From DATDCV01 sp036524155 (GTDB lineage: Bacteria; Verrucomicrobiota; Verrucomicrobiia; Limisphaerales; UBA8199), in the NCBI GenBank assembly GCA_036524155.1, contig DATDCV010000147.1, positions 1 to 6,418 of the forward strand: a stretch of DNA of 6,418 nt. Reading direction: 5' to 3'. The notes below the pieces were generated by a model. That model was not told where the DNA came from and searched no databases. It was given only the letters and a program-made list of their open reading frames with translations. Position numbers and translations under genes: made by a program. Shown here one piece after another: positions 1 to 5,399 of the stretch. Positions within the stretch are counted from its first letter, which is position 1. The number at the start of each line of letters is the position of its first letter.

Positions 1-1037
1 GTGTCGCCGTCGCGGAGGGGGACGGCAAAAAGCCAGGTGTGGCCGTCGTGTTTTTTCACCATCGAAGCTATGGGAACGGAGGGGTCATCGGAGGTGATGG
101 AGGCGGCGTCGGGGAGGGTGGGGGAATTAAGAACAGGGGCGAGGGCGGTGATTTGGCGGTTAAGTTCAGTTACGCTTTCGAGCATCTCGGCGTCGTCGAG
201 GAGTGCGGCTTCGCGGAAGGCAGGTTTGAACTGGTGGACGAAATAGATGAGGCCGCGGGAGCCGTGAACGAGGGAGAGCCAGGCTTCGGCGCGGACCTGA
301 TAAGGGGTTGGTTTACGGTCGGGATTGGAGATGCGGGTGCATTCGAGGCAATTCCAGACGATGCGGTTGCCGGCACTCCACTTGACAAGGCGTTCGACAC
401 CGCGGGCGACGTACCAGAGCTGGCCGGCGATTTCGGGTCGATCGTGAACGACGGGGTAGATATCAAACGAAGCGATGTCGCAGCCTTCAAGGTATTGGGG
501 GTAATCTTCGGGGTGATTGGAGCGGACGCCGCGCCCAGGGTATTGGTCCCAGGCGACGCCCTGGCCGAGGTTGAGGAGGATCGGGTGTGAGGGGTCGGCG
601 GCCTGGAGGCGGGCGTAGTCTTTGATAATGGAATCGGGCGGGATGGGCGGGCCCCAGCCGGATTTGCCGGGGATGGCTTGGGCGTTGTCCGGTTCGTCGC
701 CATGCATCCAGGCGATAATGACGGGGTCGTCGCGGTGCTGGAGTGCGACCTGGTTCTGGTGGCAGATCAGCCGCATTTTGGCGGCTTTGAGTTGGGCGAT
801 TTGGTCTTCGGTGGGGCCTTTCCAAAGGCCGACGTAGGTGTTAATGCCGGCGTCGCGGTAGCGCTGGGCATTGGCAGGGGCCTGGAGCCACACGGCAATG
901 GGGAAGAAGGCGGGGTCGCAGGGAGGGCCGTGCGACCATCTGGCGTAGGGACCAGGCGCAGCGGGTGCCGCGGTTGCGGCCAAAGCCAGGGAGGAATGTG
1001 CGAGAAGAGAAAGTAAAAAGATAGAGCCGTGCTTCAC
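1..1037 (-). CDS. Secreted glycoside-hydrolase-like TIM-barrel protein (C-terminus beyond window)
   Basis: I read an uninterrupted frame of 345 codons from a GTG at 1037 to the left edge, with no stop, so the C-terminus is missing. Residues 1-20 (MKHGSIFLLSLLAHSSLALA) form a signal peptide with a plausible AxA-type cleavage site near 20-21, which is the main reason for choosing this GTG; no in-frame ATG occurs before M88. The mature part begins around F44 with a PIAVWLQ strand, then RYRDAGINTYVGLWKG (59-74), IIAWMHGDEPDN (107-118), CDIASFDIYP (186-195), IVWNCLE (226-232) and AEAWLSLVHGSRGLIYF (250-266). This succession of beta-strand/helix units resembles clan GH-A-like hydrolases of Verrucomicrobiota and Planctomycetota. 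E115 (in GDEPDN, resembling the NEP acid/base motif) and E232 are candidate catalytic residues by inference. The substrate is unknown. It lies 101 nt downstream of the RRM gene on the same strand. A TTG at 1079 is a weaker alternative start. Confidence 0.82.
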   Translation of the reverse strand, partial: MKHGSIFLLSLLAHSSLALAATAAPAAPGPYARWSHGPPCDPAFFPIAVWLQAPANAQRYRDAGINTYVGLWKGPTEDQIAQLKAAKMRLICHQNQVALQHRDDPVIIAWMHGDEPDNAQAIPGKSGWGPPIPPDSIIKDYARLQAADPSHPILLNLGQGVAWDQYPGRGVRSNHPEDYPQYLEGCDIASFDIYPVVHDRPEIAGQLWYVARGVERLVKWSAGNRIVWNCLECTRISNPDRKPTPYQVRAEAWLSLVHGSRGLIYFVHQFKPAFREAALLDDAEMLESVTELNRQITALAPVLNSPTLPDAASITSDDPSVPIASMVKKHDGHTWLFAVPLRDGD

Positions 1038-1045
1038 AGAAGCAC
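1029..1045 (-). other. Hairpin overlapping the GTG start of the hydrolase-like gene
   Basis: GTGCTTC (1029-1035) and GAAGCAC (1039-1045) form a perfect 7-bp stem with a 3-nt loop. The proposed GTG start (1037-1035) occupies two loop bases and the first stem base. On the minus strand a TTTTT run follows about 9 nt after the stem, so it could equally be a loose terminator for the upstream RRM gene. A role in hiding the start codon is only an inference. Confidence 0.35.
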
Positions 1046-1066
1046 ATGAAACTAAGTAAAGCCTCG

Positions 1067-1088
1067 CCGTGGAAAGCAATTTCCACGG
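1067..1088 (-). terminator. Perfect 9-bp hairpin downstream of the RRM gene, possible terminator
   Basis: CCGTGGAAA (1067-1075) pairs perfectly with TTTCCACGG (1080-1088) around a 4-nt loop, 51-72 nt after the stop codon of the RRM gene. On the minus strand the stem is followed by CGAGGCTTTAC, which lacks a proper T run, so it is not a textbook intrinsic terminator. It could be a terminator, a 3'-end stabilising stem, or a leader structure for the hydrolase-like gene. Confidence 0.4.
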
Positions 1089-1138
1089 GGAGACCAGAAC
1101 TTTTATCCCGAACAACCGGGAAGAGAAATCAAGCGAGC

Positions 1139-1474
1139 TTAGTAGCGGTCACGGCGACCGCCGCCACCACCGCCGCCACCGCCGCGATATTCACGGCGAC
1201 CGCCACCACCGCCCGGGGCGCGCTCTTCGCGCGGGCGAGCGATGTTAACCGTGAGGGCGCGACCGGCGAGTTCTTTGCCGTTCAAGGCGTCAATGGCCTT
1301 CTGAGCTTCTTCGGGTGTGCTCATGGTGACAAAGCCGAAGCCGCGGGGACGGCCGGTGGAGCGGTCCATCATCAGGTTAGCTTCCAGGACCGTGCCGTGC
1401 GCCGCAAAGGCGTCCTGCAGGTCGTTTTCGGTGATGTTGAAACTCAGGTTTCCAACGAACAATTTAGCACTCAT
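1139..1474 (-). CDS. Single-RRM glycine-rich RNA-binding protein
   Basis: This 111-residue protein is a single RNA recognition motif followed by a short glycine/arginine tail. RNP2 is LFVGNL (5-10) and RNP1 is RGFGFVTM (44-51), with the aromatic F46 and F48 expected to stack on RNA bases. The fold ends near residue 80 (LTVNIARPR). Residues 88-111 are almost only G, R and Y, ending RRDRY, like the RGG-type tails of small bacterial and plant glycine-rich RNA-binding proteins. Cyanobacterial relatives (Rbp) are often cold-induced; whether that holds here cannot be seen. It probably acts in the cytoplasm on mRNA or structured RNA. The ATG gives a canonical RRM N-terminus (MSAKLFVGNL) but has no Shine-Dalgarno sequence. 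It is preceded by a gene-free stretch of about 430 nt that may hold a long leader and its promoter. Confidence 0.95.
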   Translation of the reverse strand: MSAKLFVGNLSFNITENDLQDAFAAHGTVLEANLMMDRSTGRPRGFGFVTMSTPEEAQKAIDALNGKELAGRALTVNIARPREERAPGGGGGRREYRGGGGGGGGGRRDRY

Positions 1475-1903
1475 CTATACTATTACTGTCTTTCGACTTT
1501 ACGCTTGCTGTTCTCCAGACCGTTCCCGACTGCCGGGTTTCAAATCATCACTGAAACTAGTTCACTTGAAGATTCACCATGCCCTTGGAACCACAAGTCC
1601 ATCTGTCAGACCAGCGAACACTGACGCTTTTTGGGGAAAATGCAAGCCCGAAAATACTTTTTTGGGGGTAGGCCAGGACCCCATAGCGGCGGCGAGGAGC
1701 GTTGAACCCTTGAACCGTCGAAGCAAGGAGAACCTGAAAGGCGCAAAGGCGGACAATGCTAACCTGGGTGGGAAGAACCAAGAGTAGAAGAACCACGGGA
1801 TATGGAAGGGAAGAGGGCGTGGGAACCCGCTCCCGTTGCGGAGCGATTTGAGTTCGGGATTGGAGAGCGCCCCCTTTGAAGCTTTGCTCTTTCCTGGGGC
1901 AAG
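1475..1903. other. Gene-free stretch upstream of the RRM gene
   Basis: I find no convincing gene in these 429 nt. The longest minus-strand frame (1557-1796) has a low-complexity, non-domain translation. The stretch must contain the promoter and leader of the RRM gene (reading leftwards) and the 3' end of the reductase-cupin transcript. Visible structure is limited to a 6-bp hairpin (CGCTCC 1828-1833 with GGAGCG 1840-1845, 6-nt loop, no T tail on either strand), a 9-bp direct repeat GAAGAACCA (1772-1780 and 1787-1795), and a close TTGAACC duplication near 1703. I cannot point to a confident promoter. Confidence 0.6.
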
Positions 1904-2344
1904 TCAGCAGTCGTCGAATTGCCAGGGGTAGAGGTCAGCGGGGTTGAAAGTGACGGTGGAGAACTCGACTGCCTGACCGGGTTGGTTTACCTGGTAACGA
2001 TGGGCGATGCCGGTGTCAATCGATCCAAGGTCGCCGGCTCTCAAAATCAATGAGTCCCGTTGACTGGATTCGGTGTCGGCGACCGAGAGTAATAATTCAC
2101 CCGAGATCACGTAGACGAATTCGCGCTTGTGGCGGTGATAATGGTTGCCGCGAATGGCCCCGTCCCGGAGTTCGAGGAAGGCGATGTAATGAATGGGTTC
2201 CTCGCCGTTCCAGAAATGCGCTAGCTCCCCCTGCCGCAAGCGGAGCCGTTTGAGCATCGGGGCGTCGGGCGGGGGCGGTCCCGCAATCACCGGCAAGGAC
2301 CGTTTGAGGACCTTTCCGTTCAAAAATGAGGCCGGGAGCTCCAC
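1904..2344 (-). CDS. Small cupin-domain protein
   Basis: This 146-residue protein starts at GTG, 9 nt after the stop of the aldo/keto reductase, so the two are very likely cotranscribed. It is a single cupin beta-barrel. Cupin motif 1 is GNHYHRHKREFVYVISG (66-82), offering H68, H70 or H72 together with E75 as metal ligands. Motif 2 is GDLGSIDTGIAHRYQV (104-119), with H115 as the last ligand; D110 takes the position of the usual proline. The first about 40 residues precede the barrel and contain a run of four prolines (23-26). Cupins of this size include sugar isomerases, dioxygenases and non-enzymatic sugar- or metal-binding proteins, so the function stays open. No signal peptide or membrane segment is seen, implying a cytoplasmic location. 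The start is the least certain part: there is no Shine-Dalgarno sequence, and M30 is an alternative. Confidence 0.85.
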   Translation of the reverse strand: MELPASFLNGKVLKRSLPVIAGPPPPDAPMLKRLRLRQGELAHFWNGEEPIHYIAFLELRDGAIRGNHYHRHKREFVYVISGELLLSVADTESSQRDSLILRAGDLGSIDTGIAHRYQVNQPGQAVEFSTVTFNPADLYPWQFDDC

Positions 2345-2353
2345 CGTGCAGCG

Positions 2354-3301
2354 TCAGGCGACTTCGATTTCGGCAATCTCAGCCGCCGTAAGCCGGAAGG
2401 TGCCCGCGCCAATGATGCCGTCAACCTGGCCGGCATTCCGCGCGCCGACGATCGCGCCGGTTACAGCCGGCTGGCGCAAGGTCCAGGCGATTGCTACTTC
2501 GCCGGGCGAACGGCCATGGCGCTGTCCCACGGCCCGGAGCCGTTCGACCAGGGCGAGGTTCCGGGAGAGCTTCGGTTCCTGGAACTCGGGGTTTTGGCGG
2601 CGCCAGTCGTCCGGGGCCAGGGAGGCGGCGCGTTGGCGGGACATCGCGCCGGTGAGGAGACCGGAGGCCATCGGGGAATAGACGATCGTGCCGATGCCGT
2701 GTTGGGAACAGTAGGGCAGCAGCTCGCTCTCCGCCTCGCGACGGAGCAAGGAATAGGGAGGTTGCAGCGATGTCACCGGCGAAAGAGCCGCCGATCTCTG
2801 CAACTCTTCCGGGCTGAAGTTCGACACGCCGATCCAGCGGACCTTGCCTTCCTTCTGCAAATCGGAAAGGGTCTGCCATCCTTCGAGGGTCTCGGCCAGA
2901 TCGTCCACGGGCCAGTGAATCTGGTACAGGTCGATAGCGTCAACAGCGAGGCGACGCAGGCTGTTTTCGCATTCACGGCGCAGAGAAGCGCGGCGAAGCG
3001 AGTAATCGATCTGGCGTTTGTCATTCCACACCATGCCGCATTTGGTGAAGACGTAGGGGCGAGGCCCGGACCAGTCACGCAAGGCGGTGCGGACGGTTTC
3101 TTCTGAATGGCCCAAGCCATAAACCGCCGCGGTGTCGATCCAGTTAATGCCGAGCTCCAGCGCCCGATGAATCGCGGCGATGGATTCCCGGTCGTTTTGC
3201 GGGCCCCAGCCGAATTGCCAGCCGCCGCCGCCAATGGCCCACGCTCCGAAACCGATTGGCGTGATCCGCAGGTCCGAGTTCCCAAGTCGTCGAAGTTCCA
3301 T
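2354..3301 (-). CDS. Aldo/keto reductase
   Basis: This 315-residue protein is a full-length (beta/alpha)8 aldo/keto reductase, expected to reduce an aldehyde or ketone with NADPH in the cytoplasm. The N-terminus MELRRLGNSDLRITPIGFGAW is canonical and fixes the ATG start. The catalytic tetrad is complete: D56 and Y61 (in WIDTAAVYG), K87 (FTKCG) and H129 (QIHWP). Further family signatures are GKVRWIGVSNFS (152-163), QPPYSLL (180-186) and YSPMASGLLTG (208-218). The cofactor-binding end is seen in GAIVGARN (282-289). The sequence looks closest to the YhdN/general-stress type of open-chain AKRs with long loops; the substrate cannot be read from the sequence. It is the first gene of a pair with the cupin gene. 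Upstream lie 139 nt of non-coding DNA with no clear promoter, and the start lacks a Shine-Dalgarno sequence. Confidence 0.97.
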   Translation of the reverse strand: MELRRLGNSDLRITPIGFGAWAIGGGGWQFGWGPQNDRESIAAIHRALELGINWIDTAAVYGLGHSEETVRTALRDWSGPRPYVFTKCGMVWNDKRQIDYSLRRASLRRECENSLRRLAVDAIDLYQIHWPVDDLAETLEGWQTLSDLQKEGKVRWIGVSNFSPEELQRSAALSPVTSLQPPYSLLRREAESELLPYCSQHGIGTIVYSPMASGLLTGAMSRQRAASLAPDDWRRQNPEFQEPKLSRNLALVERLRAVGQRHGRSPGEVAIAWTLRQPAVTGAIVGARNAGQVDGIIGAGTFRLTAAEIAEIEVA

Positions 3302-3440
3302 AAATATTTACCGATAGTTTGTGACGCAATGGAAGAGAGATAACACCAGGGGACGGTTTTGGCCAGCCAGGGAATGAGGGACACGCGGGAGGCTGGAACG
3401 GGGAGGGCGCCGCGGCTTACGGAAGCAGCCAGCGAGGGTG

Positions 3441-4640
3441 CTACGAACGAGGGCGACGAGCGACGAACCAAAGGCGTGGCTTGGCCCCGGCGGTTGATGC
3501 GGGACGGCGATTCTCGCGCACGTTCTTGAGCAACCAGAGTGTGACCAGCAGCAACAACGCCAGCAGCCACCAAGGGGTCCTGTATATGAGGTTCGTGCCC
3601 CGGTTGGCCAGATCCCGCCCGCTATCCACCAGGTTCTGATGAGCCGCTTCGAGATCCGGCTCGCCCGGAGAGTCAGTGCCGGGCGGCTGCGGGCTTACTC
3701 TCACGGCGGTTTGGTGGTTGGAGGAAACCGAACCTGCTGGGAACGGCGGATGGGTAGGGCCCGGGCCAGGTCCTCCGAGGTCATAGGCTGAGGGAGGGAT
3801 TTGCCGTGGGCCGGAAGTGATTGTCCAATTCGTCAGCACCCCATTGGTAAGCGCGAAGCTGTTGTTGGACGAGAAAGCCGAGACCGAGAGATTGCCGCCG
3901 CGGATGCCGCCACCGCCGCCACTACCGCCTCCCTGGAAGCCTCCTTCTCCGGAGCCAGCCGGGAGAGTAGAAACCGGGTTCATTACGGAGGGCATTACCA
4001 GGCTGGCGAGAGGTGCGCCTGGAGAGTTGCTCAAGCTGAGAACATCGCTGAGTTGCAGGACGTGCCCGTCGGCGAAGAGAACGTTGCCCCGGTATTGGTG
4101 AATTTCACGGGTCCATCTAAGCGGCCGTCGGGGTCCTACCCGGGCAACACTGTTTGAGAACGGGGCCAGGTTGCGGTCGCCCGACAAGATCGAGTCAGAC
4201 TGCATATAAACAGGGTTCGCGGCGACGAAATAGCTGACATTGGTGTTACGCAACGACGAGAACTGGGTCGCGGGTGGCCGCGTATCCGAGGGGCAGACCA
4301 GCAATTTCGGGGTTTCGAGATCAGTCGCCAATGGCAGAAAGTGCTTGTAGGAGAAATAGAAATCGCCCTGCACGGCGTTCCCGGCTTCGATGAACTCAGA
4401 GGACCCACCCTGGTTGGTCGAAACCTGCATCGGGAATTTGTCTTCGTGGGCGTGAGCAAAAAAGATCATCCCCAGTCCGATCTGGTGCAGGTTATTGTGA
4501 CACTGTAGGCTCCGAACCTTGCCATGTCCGCGGTTCAGAGCGGGCAAAAGCATGGAGATCAGCAGCAGGATGATCGCCAGAGTCAGCAGGAGTTCAATAA
4601 GTGTGAAGCCTCGCGAGCCCGGTTTTGAATTAGCGCTCAT
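3441..4640 (-). CDS. Prepilin-like H-X9-DG protein with C-terminal membrane anchor
   Basis: This 399-residue protein begins with a type IV prepilin signal: a basic leader, G11, then FTLIELL with E16 at the conserved +5 position, and a hydrophobic helix to about L35. Prepilin peptidase should cut after G11. Residues 40-200 match the pseudopilin-like proteins abundant in Verrucomicrobiota and Planctomycetota: LQCHNNLHQIGLGMIFF (45-61), LLVCPSD (113-119), and an exact H-X9-DG motif (H181 to D191-G192, in NVLFADGHV). These usually end around here, at roughly 200-270 residues. This one continues with a glycine-rich linker (229-249), a Pro/Gly-rich segment (277-330) and a second hydrophobic helix, WWLLALLLLVTLWLL (357-371), followed by the basic stretch KNVRENRR and a 20-residue tail. 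The extension is unusual for a pilin that must be assembled in a filament. A candidate promoter lies just upstream. Confidence 0.9.
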   Translation of the reverse strand: MSANSKPGSRGFTLIELLLTLAIILLLISMLLPALNRGHGKVRSLQCHNNLHQIGLGMIFFAHAHEDKFPMQVSTNQGGSSEFIEAGNAVQGDFYFSYKHFLPLATDLETPKLLVCPSDTRPPATQFSSLRNTNVSYFVAANPVYMQSDSILSGDRNLAPFSNSVARVGPRRPLRWTREIHQYRGNVLFADGHVLQLSDVLSLSNSPGAPLASLVMPSVMNPVSTLPAGSGEGGFQGGGSGGGGGIRGGNLSVSAFSSNNSFALTNGVLTNWTITSGPRQIPPSAYDLGGPGPGPTHPPFPAGSVSSNHQTAVRVSPQPPGTDSPGEPDLEAAHQNLVDSGRDLANRGTNLIYRTPWWLLALLLLVTLWLLKNVRENRRPASTAGAKPRLWFVARRPRS

Positions 4641-4658
4641 GGCGATGAACTTAATGCA

Positions 4659-4686
4659 ACTCTAAGCCGGGTCGCGGCTTGGTCAA
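4659..4686 (-). promoter_or_regulatory. Candidate sigma70-like promoter of the prepilin-like gene
   Basis: On the minus strand TTGACC (4686-4681) and TAGAGT (4664-4659) are 16 bp apart, matching the -35 box at 5 of 6 and the -10 box at 4 of 6 positions. Transcription would start about 11 nt before the ATG at 4640, giving a very short leader without a Shine-Dalgarno sequence. Confidence 0.4.
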
Positions 4687-4756
4687 GGCTAAATATGTTG
4701 TATCTGGCCGTCGCAGAAACCGCCGCGGCCGGCCTGGAGCTGCAAAAGCAGCGACT

Positions 4757-5300
4757 GGATCCTGGAAGGGCTATAAGCCGAATTTTGTCTGCCCTGCCCA
4801 TTCTGAAACCGGCGATACGCTTCCTGGTCTCACGGACGCCGGCCGGACCGGCGCGCGCGAACTAACATCTCGCGTCGGCTTTAGAATGGGCAGGGGAGAG
4901 AATCATTTGTCTCAGCAGCCAGTACCCGGGACCGATCCCGCTCCTTCTGGAACTCTCAAATGCCGCGAGTTGCAGAAGGAGCGGGATAGGAGCGGGCCGC
5001 TCCGCGGTCCCCTATTTGGCCTTGCACCCGATGGGGTTTTCCGTGCCTCCGCGCTTGCGCTTGGAGCGGTGGGCTCTTACCCCACCTTTTCACCTTGACC
5101 ACTGCTCATGCAAGCATGAACAGGGCAGTATGTTTTCTGTGGCACTTTCCGTCGGGACGCCTCACGACGTCACCTCCCGCGTGTGTCCTTGAACACCGCC
5201 GAAACGGCATCAAGGTTACGCGGCATCGCGCCCAATGGTGTTCGGACTTTCCTCCCCCCGGCAGAACGCCGGAGAGCGATTCTCCGCCCTTCCAAAATCC
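4757..5300 (-). ncRNA. rnpB: RNase P RNA, bacterial type A, enlarged
   Basis: The catalytic RNA of ribonuclease P, which removes 5' leaders from tRNA precursors together with the RnpA protein. All conserved blocks occur in order on the minus strand: GAGGAAAGTCC (5254-5244), ACAGAAAACATACTGCC (5139-5123), GGTGAAAAGGTGGGGTAAGA (from 5094), CAAGGCCAAATAGG (5024-5011), ACAAATGATT (4911-4902 region) and GACAAAATTCGGCTTATAG (4789-4771). P1 closes the molecule: TGGAAGGGC (5294-5286) with GCCCTTCCA (4771-4763), extendable by GGAT/ATCC to the ends given. P2 is GAGAATC (5284-5278) with GATTCTC (4904-4898). P4 pairs AAG(U)CCGAA with UUCGGCUU, keeping the bulged U. The length of about 540 nt exceeds the usual 350-420 because of three added helices; P18 seems absent and L15 has GGA for GGU. 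The exact 5' and 3' ends are inferred from P1 and the promoter. Confidence 0.96.
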
Positions 5301-5305
5301 GGGTC

Positions 5306-5334
5306 ACTATACCCGCACGGAGGCGGCAAAGCAA
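5306..5334 (-). promoter_or_regulatory. Sigma70-like promoter of rnpB
   Basis: On the minus strand TTGCTT (5334-5329) and TATAGT (5311-5306) are exactly 17 bp apart. The expected start, six to eight bases after the -10 box, falls at about 5300-5298, which is where the 5' strand of helix P1 begins. The promoter lies in the 99-nt gap behind the AI-2E-type gene, so rnpB is probably transcribed on its own. Confidence 0.7.
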
Positions 5335-5399
5335 CTTTTGCGTGGTTTGTGCAGTCCTGTGGGACGCTCGCCGGGGCCTAAAACGTCACTTTCGGCAGC

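Noticed and set aside
39..590. Plus-strand frame of 183 codons, glycine-rich
   Set aside because: It is the mirror of the hydrolase-like gene on the minus strand, whose translation shows a signal peptide and domain motifs; the plus-strand translation has none.
170..703. Minus-strand frame of 177 codons rich in Ser, Pro and Thr
   Set aside because: Out of frame with the hydrolase-like gene that covers the same bases; low-complexity composition typical of a shifted GC-rich gene.
841..1086. Minus-strand frame starting at an ATG near 1086
   Set aside because: Different frame from the signal peptide plus barrel; ends within the hydrolase-like gene and has no domain.
1046..1624. Plus-strand frame of 192 codons opposite the RRM gene
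   Set aside because: Translation is Ala/Thr-rich where it mirrors the glycine tail of the RRM protein and shows no domain.
1557..1796. Minus-strand frame of 79 codons in the gene-free stretch, with a hydrophobic start
   Set aside because: No domain, no ribosome binding site, unusual composition; the hydrophobic start alone is weak evidence of a secreted peptide.
1828..1845. CGCTCC/GGAGCG hairpin as terminator of the reductase-cupin transcript
   Set aside because: Six base pairs, no T tail on either strand, and about 60 nt after the stop; mentioned only as visible structure.
3894..3956. Glycine-codon-rich stretch considered as a DNA repeat
   Set aside because: It is in-frame coding sequence for the glycine-rich linker of the prepilin-like protein; units are irregular.
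4739..4752. GCTGC-TTTT-GCAGC hairpin just downstream of rnpB as terminator
   Set aside because: Stem of only 5 bp and no T run after it on the minus strand; not enough to call.
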